DNA from: Xiphias gladius
Lineage: Eukaryota > Chordata > Actinopteri > Istiophoriformes > Xiphiidae
Length of the DNA: 64,000 bases
Direction of reading: 5' to 3'
NCBI RefSeq assembly: GCF_016859285.1
Contig: NC_053416.1
Coordinates: 13,932,001-13,996,000, forward strand
Below, piece by piece: positions 43,646-56,519 of the stretch (the stretch's first letter is position 1; every line of letters starts with the position of its first letter). The notes under the pieces were generated by a model. It saw only the letters and a program-made list of their open reading frames with translations. It had not been told where the DNA came from and made no database searches. The position numbers and the translations under genes are program-made.

Positions 43646-46575
43646 GGCTTGACTGGGAGGGACTGCAGAGGTTTCAGTCAAGACTTGGAATGACAAACAA
43701 CAACCAGCCCCTTTAACACATTAACAAACCATCAACCTTGGACCTTCAGCTCCTGTTAGTCTCTTGTCAGTAGGTTTTCCCCTGGAGCAGAGTCATCTAA
43801 ACCACAGGTTTGAATCCTCGAACACTCCACATTATTTTTATTATTTTAACATTTTGGGTTCCAGTGAGTGAAAGTTTTGTTTTTTGTTCTTTTTTTTTAT
43901 TTTTATTTTGTTTTCTCCTCTAATGGAAAAAAAAAAAATATGTGTGGTGAAATGATAGTAAGCAGTTATACCTGTCTTTGAGGATTCTACTTCTTACATA
44001 TTTGTGTACTGACTGAAAACCATTCTTCATACTGATGTACATTAGGGCTGGGTATCATCTGAAATCCTTACTTTGTGAAATATATAAATATATATATTTT
44101 TTCATTTAACAAAGAAACCAAAGTCCTCAAATGCTACAAGTTGTCTGTACACAAGCAGCTGTACAACAGTCAGGCCTCAACAAAATGCTGTTTACAATAG
44201 GCAAAAATTCTGATTTTCAATTAATAAATATCTGATCAGAGAACAAGTTAATTAGACGACAAATCGGACCAGACATTTAATGCCAACTTTCAGTACCTCA
44301 GTGCTACTGTCGGGCACATTTCAGCTGGTTCCAAAAAAGCACTGAGGTTTGAAACCCAGCCTTAGTGTACGTACATCAGAATAACAAGATAAAGTCTAAA
44401 TCCTGTCATTAAACTTTATTTAAAGTTTGGTTTAATGCATCAGTCAGATACTGTAAGGTAATTTAATTGTTAAGCCTCTACTAACATCTCATCAGTACTA
44501 ACATCTAGTAGCAGAGCCATATGTAACCAATGACGATTCAAACCTGCTTTCCAGTTCGAATCTCTTGTTCCTCAGTTCATCTGAATATAGTTGGTCTGTA
44601 TCTCCAGTGAATGTATTTGAAACATGTCCTCACCCGTATTTCTCTGCTGTCTCCATGTTTTGATTATTTCTAAATCTAGTGTTGAGGATGCAGACATTGA
44701 GAAGAAAAAAAGAAGTGAAGGCAAACTTTGGCAGAGCCAGATCAGTCACTGTAGCCAGTTTTAATATTATCATTACTGTCAATACAGATGGGAAAAAAAA
44801 CAGTCTACGGCTTTTTGTCTAGATAAATCTGTTATTAGTTGAATTTTATGAGACGTTGCTTTTCCTTCTTTTTATTTTTATTTAAAGCTGAAATATCTCG
44901 GAATAAGCTGTTTGTTGTTGTTTTTCCTTGAAATGATTGCTTGTTCTGTCTAAGTCACTTAGTCCCAGATGGTGAATTTATTAGATTTTCTTTAAATGTG
45001 GTAATCTGGACGAAGCTGATACTTCTGTTCAGGTGGCCCAGAATTCCTCTCAGTTTAACACTTTTTTTATTTGCTTATTCTTAAGTACAGCAATTTTTCA
45101 CTGTAAAAAGACGAACTAAAGTGTGGTAAAACTCAAAGGATTTACTAAATACCTTTTCTAATTGGTTAAGTGTTTTGTTTTCCTGCTCACTGTAAGACAT
45201 TATTTGATTTCCATATTGAGCGTGCTTAACAAAGGAGTAAAAATATTTTAATAAAGGACACTAAAAATAACATTGTGACAATGGAAATCTTAATCAGACA
45301 CTCATCATTAATTGACGAAAGATACAGATGTTGAAAACAGTTACAGGCTACAGCTCGCAAAACCTGTGAGAGCCAAATTACATCTTCCACTTCAAAATGT
45401 ACCAGAATATTCCAAACCCCAAACCTTCAGTCATTGTCAACAATAAGTGTTTTGTAGAGGTTGATGTCATTTTTATAAAAAATATTTCTTTTAATTTTTC
45501 AAGAGTGTGGACAGTTTTAATTACAAAATGGAGATGAAGGATTGTGATGAAAAATATTAATACTATCCTTACATTTCAAACGCAGTGGATCTATAACGTC
45601 TGTGGGTTCATGATGCTATTAAGCTTTTTTGTACTATTGAGTTATATTCTTGGTTTACGGAAAGGTGAAAGATTTTTAAATACTTTCTCTTTGAGCTGTC
45701 CGAAATGGGACTTTATAAACTCTAGAGGAGACTGATAGATGCTTTCTGAGCTCTGTAATTACTCTCAGTAGCAGACATTACAATATTTACCGCAGAGATT
45801 ATCAGTGATGTCAAATTAGAAAGTGATGTCAGTATTAGAATAAGCAAAGCATTTTTGTCCCCATAAAAGATGATTGGTTGTATATTTTAGTATTGAATGT
45901 CTTCAATTTTGTGGTTAACGATAAAAATAATTTTTTTGGATGTGATTTATAAAAAAGAGGGCTCATACATACATTGTGTATAAAAGACAAAACGGCCTTT
46001 TTGTTTTCATCCTCGTTCTTTGTGTGGTAGGTGTTTTGTGATCAAGATTTACTTTCGACATAAGTTGAAATACATAAGTTATGTATACTTGAGGGAAAAA
46101 TGCCGTGAAGATGTGCATCAAGTAAAGCAATGTTTTAAGAGCATTTTGTTCAATTGTTTTTCCTTTAACACAAGATATTGGGATGGACCCTGGCTTGCTG
46201 TTTCAAGAGTGTAATCATGTTTTCCAGTGTGAAAAAAGGGATCTCCTCAGTAGAGCAGATTTATTGATTGATAGTAGCATATTGCAGATATATTCATTGA
46301 TAGTGATTATATATATATTTTATATATCTTATCTCAACTGATAAGCAAAAAGAAATTAGTGTGCAGAAATACCAGCAATATGTCTGCGGTAGTTTAGAAA
46401 ATGATGCCTTATATAGTTTGTCCCCTTCTGAACATGTTTATTTAAAAAATGTATAATGGCAGATATATTATGATTTTTATTATTATTATTATTATTATGA
46501 TGCTTCATGATCCGGGTTTCCAAGCCTAAGATCACCATTCTCATTGACAGTCGTCTCTTCAAGTAAAGTAAACCA
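43646..46575. other. znf346 3' UTR and downstream DNA
   Basis: The 3' UTR must begin here. Candidate AATAAA signals include one at 45250-45255, but which is used cannot be told. A MITE-like element lies at 44042-44365 and an (ATT)n tract at 46478-46498. No further gene seen. Confidence 0.5.
44042..44365. mobile_element. MITE with TAGGGCTGGGTATC-type ends
   Basis: The left end reads ttagggctgggtatca and the right end tttgaaacccagccttag; the reverse complement of the latter is ctaaggctgggtttcaaa, so the two ends form inverted repeats. The about 320-bp length and lack of coding match non-autonomous hAT-type elements common in fish. Confidence 0.65.
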
Positions 46576-46599
46576 TCACTACAATCTGGAGCAGGGGAA

Positions 46600-47035
46600 A
46601 GCGCGTCGCTTGGAGTGATGAATCAGGGTTTTTCTATGACAACAGCACCTGCCTGAATTCACTGTCCGAACTGTAAAGTAACTACGGCTGTTTTAGACAA
46701 AAGTGTGGGCAAGACCCTCTCCCACTTCAACATGACAACACCGCCGTACACAAAGTCAGGTCCATAAAGAAATTCCAGTTTGGTGTAGAACTGCACAGAG
46801 CAATGACCTTTAACCCCATTGATGGAAGTGTGAATCAGGTCTAATGACCAGACATCACTGGGTGATCCCACTAATGCCCTTGTGGCTGAATGGTAAACAA
46901 ATCCCTGCAGCCAGGTTCCAAAATCATGTTGAAATCCTTCCCAGAATTCTGTTGTAGCAGCAGTTCAATGCCCATAATTTTGGAATGAGATGTTCAACAA
47001 TCACATAAGTGAAATGTTGTCCTAAGTGTCTCAAA
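46600..47035 (+). mobile_element. Tc1-like transposase remnant
   Basis: Fragments in order fit the C-terminal half of a third Tc1-like lineage: WSDESGFF near 46607, QHDNTAVHKVRSIKK (46720-46775), a broken DLNPI-type segment near 46810 with a stop and the catalytic Glu apparently changed to Asp, and ALVAEW near 46875. The text then runs into ttttggaatgagatgttcaa, the usual tail of these elements. No intact ends were found. Confidence 0.75.
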
Positions 47036-47575
47036 TTATTTGCTTAGGAGACAAGAAAGACGAGGGGGAAACTGACATCAAAGTCGAACCACAGACCAAA
47101 GTGAAATCAAGCACTAAACAGACAAAACATTCAAACCTAACAAAGTTTGAGCTCTGGCCACAAAACGAACATTTGCCAAACTTTCAAACCTCAGCTTGAG
47201 AGAAAAATGACCTAAATGAGCCTAAAACAGCCCTGTGAGCTCCATGCAGGCTGATATAATTTAGTCCACATGGTGGTGCACTTACTCTTTGCCAGTGCTG
47301 GATCAGCACAGGGGTTTCTTGTCCCAGCTCATGTCAAAGGCTTGTCCAGGGTTGAGGCGCAAGTGGCGTCTTCCTCATACGACCTGTCAGTGAGCCCAGC
47401 ACACAGACAAACCCATCAATTTTCATTTTCCATTCATTATTGTATCTCTGTCTACAGAATGGTGTTACCAAAAGTTCATTTTCGTCACCTGCACTTTCCA
47501 GAGATCAACTGTCAGTCAAACAACTTGTGGGTGGGATGTTGACCTCTTCTTACTCTGATTTTTTTGCTGACGCAT
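47036..47575. other. unassigned DNA, possible 5' exon
   Basis: No protein similarity recognised. A plausible splice acceptor (tgcactttccag, ending near 47502) precedes the signal-peptide-like ORF at 47581, so part of this could be an untranslated exon. Confidence 0.3.
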
Positions 47576-47580
47576 TTTGA

Positions 47581-47626
47581 ATGTTTTTCTTGGTGGCACT
47601 CTTTTGTTTGTCTGAAGCCTACGCAG
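47581..47626 (+). CDS. possible signal-peptide first coding exon (speculative)
   Basis: ATG opens MFFLVALFCLSEAYAG, which has a hydrophobic core and an A-Y-A end suited to signal peptidase, directly followed by a strong donor GTGAGT at 47627-47632. Cutting there ends the exon in phase 1, the phase usual for signal exons of Ig-domain receptors and other secreted proteins. An acceptor-like site lies about 80 bases upstream. The Kozak context (ttttgaATGttt) is weak, and I found no credible next exon up to 64 kb. In human, FGFR4 lies beside ZNF346, which makes a receptor exon tempting but unproven. It may be chance. Confidence 0.2.
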
Positions 47627-47639
47627 GTGAGTCAATCAG

Positions 47640-50600
47640 GCTGAGCCATTGCTTTCCTCCCCTGTACCTGAATCCTGAAGGTACCTGCAGAATGAAAAAC
47701 CTTCTAGGTGTCCAGTACGGAGATTTCAAGGCTTGCAGTGAGGTACGCTTGAGGCCAAGATTGCCTGGACTGACAGATGTCAGTTAATCCTATTTAGCCA
47801 CGGCGGTTGCCACTTGATCACCCAACCCCAGATCCACCCTCTGTGTAAAAGTTTTGATTTTCTAGATGTACCTAATCACATTAGGTTCAACTCACTTGTA
47901 CCCTGTGTCAAAATGGCAGCAAACCTCGTAAGAAACCAGACCCCAAGCTTCAAATTGTCTCTTCAGAAACAGTGATGTCTTAGAGCCCCTAAAAGTTTAG
48001 TCTCAAATCTTAACTGTTTCTCTATAATATTAGTGATCATAACTACATAAGTAACAAAGTTCAAATTTGAAAAAAAAAAGGGGGGAAACATCCTTGCGTA
48101 TTTTTTTACGAAGAAAAGCGAGCAAGACAAACCTCCAACTTCAGTCAGATTTGGATTTAAATGTTGCTAAATCCTGTTTGGTGCAAAAAAACAACAACAA
48201 CAAAAAAGCCCAAAAACACGACATTGCCTTTTTAAATGCAACGATGGCTGAAGCTCTCAGCTGCTTTAATCAGAAGCTGACTGTGTTTTCAGGACTATTA
48301 AAGCCTCTATATATTATTATAGTATTGGAGACCCGATAGGCCTTTAAACAGTGTTTTTCTGAAGTCCGTGGATCTGAGGATCAGCTAATACAAAGATGAA
48401 TGCATATAAAACACATGTGGACCCCCCGAGATCCTTACATCTTCCAGGTTACATCCGAAGTTTTTGTTGCTTTGGGATACATTTTGAACACACTCTTGGA
48501 AGCACAATGAATACTTTATTGTGTAACGTGCCGAAAGTAGTTTGTCTGACTCAAAGACAGCCTGTTCCCTCTTTATCTTTCTCCTGGCCCCGAAGCAGAG
48601 GTCAGTGAGCCCAGTTTCGTATAAATAAAAGTTGTGTTACTTTCCTTAACTAAATCTGAGGGGAAAAGCAGTTTTCAGATTTGAAATCCTTTTATTTTTT
48701 TTTGTAAAATGTTTGTAATATGACTTGTTTTTGCAGCCGTATAAATGTAAAAAATATCTCCGAAAGGAATTAAAGTCTACATTTCACAATGGGGGATCAG
48801 ACTACATATCAAACCAGGACTAGCATCAGGGATGACAACCAAACATTTTTGAAAAACATTGTACGTGCAGAGAGTATACAGGACTTTTGCTTATGGAACC
48901 TACAGGGTTAAAATAACTTTTACTTTGCAACTCTATCACCTTTATTGTGTGTATTGCATTATATGGTAATGTATGTTGCGAAAGCACCTTGTAACTCTGG
49001 TTTTGAAAAGGTGTTATAGAAATAAAGTTTATTATTATTATCAATTCCAGCGTCATGCTCAAAAAGACGTTCACAGTTTAGCAGTGCAGCTGTGTGTATA
49101 TCCAGTGTGTACAGTTGTATGGTGCACACAGGATGACATCAGGATAGTCTGTAAGAGCAGCCAGACAAGACAATTTGTCTTGGTCCCCTGCAGGTTGAAT
49201 GGGCTTTGCCGTTATTGTAATTCAATTAAAAGAGGAATGTCAGTATTAAAATGCGCCCAGTCTGGTTTTTATACAGCAAGAGTATCATCTTACAGTATCC
49301 ACTGACGGATGAGCCTGAATAAATTGTCTTTTATTGTCAGTTAAATTTTCCTACTAGCCTTGAAAAATGCTTTGGCTGCCACAGTGTGTTTTTGAGAAAC
49401 TGTTGTGAAACTCCAGGATCTCTATATTTCTTATTGTCTGTATGTAAACCTACAGCTGGGTTGCAATGATATGTATTATAAATACAGAAGATCCATTGTA
49501 TCCAGATGTTCGATTCTGCTTTCCTCGTCCTTAGAGGAAAACAGACGCGTTGGGTCAACAATTCAGTTGGTAAACGCATCAGTGTGCTTCAAATGAAGTG
49601 TGTGTTGCATCGTCAAACAGTCTGAAACCCTGTCCACCTACTCCTTTTTGAAACCAAGAATCCAGCAAGCTCGTCCACTTCATGCGATGACTGGCCAGGT
49701 GTGCAGGAGTGTGAAAATAAGCAGTCTGTGCACTTCTGTCTCAACTTCTCTCCTTTTTCATTCCTCACACAACTATTTCCGTCACTTTTCCTGTGTACAG
49801 CCTAGTGTAACATCATGAATGCTTTTGAGGAGAGACCGTCCAGACAGATGCGCGATTTTTCTCCTTTTGTCCAATACTGGAAGGATTTACACACCACTTT
49901 CAAGTGTGGACATTCAGAAAAGGTATAAACACTTGAGACATTTTTCACATGTTAATACCTTCTCAGGTATGAACTGCAGTACTGCCCTGCAGTGCTGTGA
50001 GTGCAGGGTCTGTGATATGACCGTACTGGTTTTGCCCGCCCTTAAAATTGTCCATTAGTTTGCACAGTTTCCTGAATAGTTGGGCTACTTTTTATTTTAT
50101 TGGATGGGTTTTTGTACCATTTAGTGGTTTTCCACAGCGAAAACTTCGACAGACTACATTCCAATGGGTCGGCCCTTCCTCTCCTCTTGTTAAAACAAAG
50201 ACCGATTTATAGTCGTGTGTTTAGGTCTTACAGCTTACCTGCGGGGCCTACGCATGAAGCTGCTCCATAGCTGCGTTGGCCTCTTCAAAAATGTAACTAT
50301 GTGTAAGAGGATTAATAGAAGGTTAACATATTGTACCTCACCAGAAGACACATTTGTTATTTACTTTTGGTCCTGTTCCACTTGCTGTTCGTGTCACTTG
50401 CTGGTGACACGATGGAAGCATTTGACTCAAAAGAATCTGGGGGAAATGAGAGTAAGTCATTACCACACAATATACTGTGCATAGCAATAAATATAGCAAA
50501 AGTGACATAGACTCCCTTTTACATTAATTTGCCGCTGAACACTTTCCAAAGCAAATCTTAAGTTTTTAAGATGCTCAGATGGCAGCCCCAAGTCAATCTC

Positions 50601-52500
50601 CAAAAACTGAGTTGTCGATGCACAGTATCACCTAGTTGTTGATTCAGTCAAAAACGGTCTCAGCTTTTAGTGGTACACAACTACAGTACAGTGGACAGTA
50701 AAGCAATGTCCCTTTGAAGCCAGATAATTTCTCCTAAAACATCCAGTTAAGAGCAACTTCTAAGACATTTCATGGCTAGGGCATTGGGTCATGATGAGGA
50801 AACACATGACAGTACATAGCTTTTCTTAACTTTGGTGTCTTGTTCCATTTTACTACACTGTGTAGCCCATGTGCTCAAAGGATCAAAGGGATCAATCCCA
50901 CGGTTTAATGGAATCTGATCTTTGCTTCGTCTGTCTGCAGAAAAAGGGTTTTTGATTCACCTCTGAAATCCGAAAAGACGTCACAGTGTGTGACTCTGCT
51001 TAATTAATTACACAGAACAAGGCCCTCAGGAAGGAACTTTATAAACCTTCAAATGCCTGGTGTCACCGAAGACATTTGAAACACGTTTCATTTTTTTGAA
51101 ATGGTTAAGTCTGAAAATTAATGAGTGAGACACCAGGGAGCTGCTCAGTATGTCAGGTAATACTGTGGAATTTTTTTAGGAAGCAGCACAGTGCAGTTTT
51201 CTTCCTCACAGAGACATAATTTGGTTTAAGTACATTACCTAATTTCCTCCAACAGATCATTAAACTTTCATTTAATTATCCAGTTTTAGCCTTGTATATC
51301 CTATTACATCAAACCTGTGCAATCATGTTTCACATCCAGCTCCTAAATTTAGATTAGAGTCATTTGTAAACATTACATAATTTGTTGTGCCTGTGCTGAA
51401 TGTTTTCATTTTTCCCCATCAGGCTTTTGTCTCCGTGACGGGGCTATCAGTGGATGTTTGTTTGCATGATGTGGGGAGGTGTCATGTTGAATATTTTGCA
51501 TGTAATCTATTGTTTGCATGCTGGGAAGTGAGGAGGGAGCCATGTATGATTACAGTAAACACGTTTGCTCTTGTAATATGCAGGGGATTGTTTTTTTTAA
51601 ATGGATTTAAATATAAAATATTCCTTAAATTTCAGTTAGTAGGCTGACACAAGGAAAAGAAGACAGAGAAAGCAATCATTGTCTTGATATGGAGGCCTCC
51701 GAAGGCCAAGGCATCGCTGTATTTGACCAAGGAAGAAACCAACTACCTCCTCCTCCTCCCCCCTGCCACACCTCTCCTCCTCTCCTTACATGGAGGCACA
51801 GGTGGCTGAGCTGCACACTGCAAAAATAAACAATCTGTCCCTAAAACTGACCAAACACTTTGCTGAGAACATTTTTCATGATCCTAGAGTGATGACCCCT
51901 TACGAATATCATGGCCGCGCTGTCTTTCCTCATGCACCTTCCTCAGGACGAAAGGCTCTAATAATAAACAAATCTTGAGTATGTTTGAGGTTTTATCCAG
52001 CACTGTCAGGAATTGCATGGTAAGGCAAACCTTATATTTTAAATATTAAATTAAACCCTGACAACATCTAATTTGCCACTTTATAAGGTGGCGCTTGTAG
52101 TGACAATCCCACAGAGACTTGTCACAGTCAGTTGGATCGGAGGGGATTGCGTTGGAGGAGACCACGAATTCAAAATCAACCAGTTAGTTCTCACCCTTGA
52201 AATCTTCTCTCTTGAGAAACCGGAATATAGTTTTTAAAATATTCCTGATAAAACATAAATCTCACCATTGTGTGGTTTGTCCAAGGTGGTTTTCAAGTGT
52301 GCAACGGTGTCATTGCTGCTCCTAGTGGCTGATGAAGGAAAGATGCCCCCGCACAACTGCAGTTCTCCTCAACTGTGGGTGCTGTGGGTGGTTTCAGCCT
52401 TCTGGCCATACGGGACAGTAAGGAGTCTGTTATGGCGTGGTGCAGCAAAGCGGAAATGTACTTAGACAAGCTTCATAAATATCAGATTTATGCTTTGTTA
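47640..52500. other. intergenic, no gene seen
   Basis: Nearly 5 kb of moderately AT-rich DNA with only short frames. The part 48960-49040, with ccttgtaactctggttttga then ataaagtttattattattat, resembles the 3' tail of L2-like LINEs or derived SINEs. Nothing else is recognised. Confidence 0.5.
48960..49042 (+). mobile_element. L2-type LINE/SINE 3' tail
   Basis: The words gcaccttgtaactctg, gtgttatagaaataaagttt and (ATT)n end are recalled from the 3' ends of fish L2-like retroposons. No coding part is attached. Confidence 0.45.
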
Positions 52501-52806
52501 GGGTTGCAAATTTTGAGCATTTTTCTTCAACGATAGTTGAATCAATAATGAGATTAAAAAAAGGCTTGGTTTTTCTCAGTTTTATTTAAATTTTTAGTGG
52601 CACAATCCGAACAAATTAGTTTGTGGGACATTATGGAAGCAAAAATAATTTAAACAAACAGAATAATAAAACAATAAGACAATCACTTGAATATACTGCT
52701 CGTGTCCGTCCGTCCTCATTCAACAAATGCCATTTCTTGAGGGGACACCATAGTCCTATTCTGTGTAGTTCATGAAAGCCTGCACCGTCCACCACATTAA
52801 TAGGCA

Positions 52807-53067
52807 TCATGTCCTCATAAGGTAAAGCCTCTGAGTGATTGTCTCTGCATGCACATCACTAGAGCCTCTCCTAGCTAACACTGACATGATATTTTGTTTG
52901 GAGGACAGTGTTCGACTTTCCTCTTGCCCTGGGTGCCAACTTTTCAGGTGGTACAACGCTGACGTTGTGCTTGAGTTGTACTTTAAGATGTTGCAGTATT
53001 TACACTGAGAACTGTTCTCTTTTGCTGTGTAATGTTCCCACACTGGACTACGTTTCACCCTCCTCAA
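52807..53067 (-). pseudogene. BED zinc-finger fragment of a hAT transposase
   Basis: On the minus strand the frame contains RSPVWEHYTAKENSSQ, then CKYCNILKY and SALYHLKSWHPG. Together these form a BED finger (aromatic W/Y, C-x2-C, H-x4-H) as found at the N-terminus of hAT transposases and ZBED proteins. The frame begins at a TTG. A nearby ATG at about 53087 (MGNREA) is out of frame by one base, so the original start is broken. No hAT dimerisation or RNase H-like core follows. It is a truncated remnant rather than a domesticated gene, though a single exon of a ZBED-like gene cannot be excluded. Confidence 0.65.
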
Positions 53068-53749
53068 CTTGCCTCACGATTTCCCATGGACGGCTTCTTC
53101 CTATGTTGCGCCAGTAGCTTGCTTGACCTGCAAAGATGAAGTACGCCCTCTTGTGGAATAAAAGTGAATAGATATGTGAGCTCCACAGAAATCATACACA
53201 AAATGTACATTCTTGGTTAATCCATTTTAAATCAGTTAAATTCTTAATGGCAAGTAATCAATTAATCATCAATCATTAACATTCCTGTGTTGTCTTGATG
53301 TTGATGAGGTGTTTAGCAAATTAGCAGAATAAAACAAGATTCTTGCTTCAAGGCTTTGCAACAAACGCTGTGCCAACAATTATGACTCACTGAAAAATCA
53401 GTTTTTCTTTTTATTCTATTGCAGTTCTATTGGTGTAAGAGGCCCCAACACAGACTACTGCTGCAAATTAACAGGCAGTCAAAGTAGGCAGGAAGATCAG
53501 GCCCATTTCCCATCAACCATCAGTCAGCAAGCCACTCTGTTACTGACAGGCGGCATGGTAGGAAACACCAACATCTGTCTCCTGTGCTACCTGATGGCTG
53601 CAGGTGTGTGTTGGGTGAAGAGATGTTGCGCTGGGTTAGTGTGTGTGTAGTTTTGTCTGTGTTTTGCATTCACAATTTCATCACTTTGTTTCATCAGTCA
53701 TGTCTGTAGGTGTGGGTGTGTTTGCCTATGCGCTGATGTTTTGTCTCTT

Positions 53750-53750
<1 letters not shown>

Positions 53751-53823
<73 letters not shown>
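53751..53823 (+). repeat. (GT)n microsatellite
   Basis: About 36 uninterrupted GT dinucleotides, preceded by shorter degenerate TGTG pieces from 53640. Confidence 0.95.
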
Positions 53824-53826
<3 letters not shown>

Positions 53827-53925
53827 CGAATGTGTGTGTCTAAGAATCAAAGTGTGTTTTTTTTTTAAACAAAATCGTAAATCAACCCAGTGTGGTTTTG
53901 CTGTACAAACTATTGTTAGCCAAGA

Positions 53926-54381
53926 TTTAAAGGTGCTACATGTACGTTTTTCCTATTGCTACATAGCCAACGTTAGCATTAACTGCTGTTTACTTTCCGA
54001 GAGCTCCAGCCATCGTTGCATTTAAAAAACAAGAGGTTAGAGTACATCCTCTGAGCAGCGCTACTTCTTCATCCTCTCATGTTGGACTGAGGGCAGACCG
54101 GATGCTACAGTTACTCACTAATGCAAAGTGGTATTACGAGACGGGATGGTCTGGGGCTAGGTGTTTAGCATGCTAACTTCAGTAGAAGAAAAGAAGTGAC
54201 AGAAATAGAGGCAAAACAAGCGTAGACGTTGTTTTCCACCGTCGGAGACAGCTCTTGGTGAGTGTAGGAATGAAGTTTGATACTGAACTTGAAACATTTC
54301 TTCCAGGCTGGTAAGTAAACTGCTATTAATGCTAACATTGGCTATTTAGCGATGGGTAATCACACATATAGCTCCTTTAAA
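53926..54381. mobile_element. MITE, about 456 bp
   Basis: The left end is tttaaaggtgctacatgt; the reverse complement of the right end is tttaaaggagctatatgt, giving 16 of 18 matches. The interior includes tagccaacgttagcatt and gctaacattggctattt near the two ends, extending the inverted repeat. I recall the left end from many fish genomes. It does not encode protein. Confidence 0.65.
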
Positions 54382-56265
54382 TAATGATGTGCACTTTGAA
54401 GTTAGTGCAAAATGAGGCTTACCAATCATGGCTGAGAGGTTTTCACATCCTGCGTGACTTGTAAAGTTGATTGGGCCAGTGGCGTAGCCAGAAATATGAT
54501 CCTAAAACCATGCTTATGATCCTAAAGAACTATGAGCCGAAGTTGATCATGAGAGAGTCAAACACTCAGTTATGTTTTAAAGTTAATTGTCTTAAAGTTA
54601 GCTTATTATTAGGTAGCTTTACAGTACAAGACAACAAGCTGTGGTCTCCAGGGATGCAAATAATGTCTCCAGAGTTCAGTGTCTCTGTGGTGGCTCTTTG
54701 CAATGTAAATAGCAATAATTAGTTAAGACTACCTGTCAACATTGATGCCCTTTTGGATGGTGTTTTTATCCTTTTTTATGGTGGAAAACTACTTTGTGTC
54801 TTGTTCTGGTCAGTATGATAGCTGTTTTCAGAAGATGATTCATACTTTGGAAACTGTCTTTAAGACAAGACTCAATAACCTCAGTTAGTTAACTTTATTG
54901 TTTGGATGAGAAACATCTTGCTTAGCCTTATGAGTCACTGAATGTGTAGTATGAAATGACCTCAGTTTGACAGTTTAGTACATTCACCAGCATGTGCTCG
55001 TTTACAGGGCTACCACTGGGACTGGATCCAGCCTCAGATGCAGTGCCATTGGGGACTTGGATGACAGGCAAGCTGGGTTCGGCGCACTGTGAGCCGAGCT
55101 ATGGAGAGGCCTTGTCAGTTTGAGGTCTGCATAAGTCTCTGGCTTGCGAATGATTCACATTTTCTTTGTGGTGTAATCTTTTGAAAAAATTATATGAAGT
55201 ATTTTGTTCCACCGTCAGTATAGAAGGAGTTTATTCACTAATTTTTATTTATTCAAGTCATCACAATCACAGTCTCCTTCTATGCCTTTCTCTTGTGTCC
55301 CCATTTCTGAGTCTGTGCCATCTGCTAGCGCACCTTGAGCTAACACACTGTGTTATCAATAATTTTAATTCATTCACCCATTGCTCAGATCAGTGGTACT
55401 TGCACAGGCCTACCCAGGCCCGCCAGACTCTGCAGGGGCAGACTTCCAGGCGTAGGAATGACAACAACATAGTGTCTGGAGCGTCTTACAAGTTGTCAAA
55501 CGAGGGAAAAAAAGCTAAACAATTTGAAAATTTTAGTCTTTCTGTCTGTGTTTTGTGAGGTGTCCACATGCAAAATTAGTGATCTGTTGCTGTAGCTGTG
55601 TCGTCAGGGCATCACAGAATGTGACTGATAGAAATGGCACAAAGAGAAAACTAAAATGTATTTATTACTGAAAGAACAGAACAGACACGAGAGAGCAATA
55701 AAATAGCTATACATGCTCTAAATAAAATCTAGAATTTCTAAAAGGCTGCAGGTGCAGTAAGTCTGTCTGTTTTCAGGCACAGGCTGATATTATAGGACTA
55801 ATAATAACCGTGACTTTGCAGCTGTGTAGGACAAATATTTCGACCACAATTTTCCTGAATGAGGCAAGATGAACTTGGAATGGACAATAAGAAAAGAAGA
55901 AGGAAAGACAAGTGTTTGGCAGCTTCAGAAAAAGTAGACATAGTTGCAAAGGGCGCATTTATAATTCTTTCTTAACTCACGTCTCTTACAAATCAACCTG
56001 CTGACTTCTGTTTAACTTCCTATGGCTAACATTTGTCAGTGTTTGAGATAGTAAAAAAGTTTTGTCAGTATATGTCTTTTCCCATGAGGTGTTTAAATTA
56101 TTTTGACTATCCCTCTGTATGTTGCTTTGGAAGGCATGTCAATAACGTAGAGAGAGAGAGAGAGAGAGACATAGAAAGAAAGTGGGAGAGACTGCGTGTC
56201 CTCTCATACTCTGAGTTTCTCAGCCGTCTGCTGCAGGTGGCTGGGTGGTCGGGTTACAACCCCAG
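54382..56265. other. intergenic, no gene seen
   Basis: Short frames only. Nothing recognised apart from an (GA)n run near 56150-56170. Confidence 0.5.
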
Positions 56266-56268
56266 CGA

Positions 56269-56272
<4 letters not shown>

Positions 56273-56351
<79 letters not shown>
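56273..56351 (+). repeat. (CA)n microsatellite
   Basis: About 39 uninterrupted AC dinucleotides. It faces the (GT)n tract at 56466-56500, 115 bp away, so the pair is an inverted repeat in composition. Confidence 0.95.
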
Positions 56352-56354
<3 letters not shown>

Positions 56355-56465
56355 CCAGGGAGACACATAATTTATGCACACACCACACACCACAAACCAC
56401 ACACACCTCTCCTTCCATGACATCTGAAAATTCCTATGGATTAGGGTTAGGACAAATGGTGGTGG

Positions 56466-56513
<48 letters not shown>

Positions 56514-56519
56514 ACGCAT
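56466..56519 (+). repeat. (GT)n-(CG)n tract, Z-DNA candidate
   Basis: Seventeen GT units pass directly into cgcgcgcgca and cgcacgcatg, giving over 50 bases of almost perfect alternating purine and pyrimidine, including the strongly Z-forming CG part. Confidence 0.9.
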
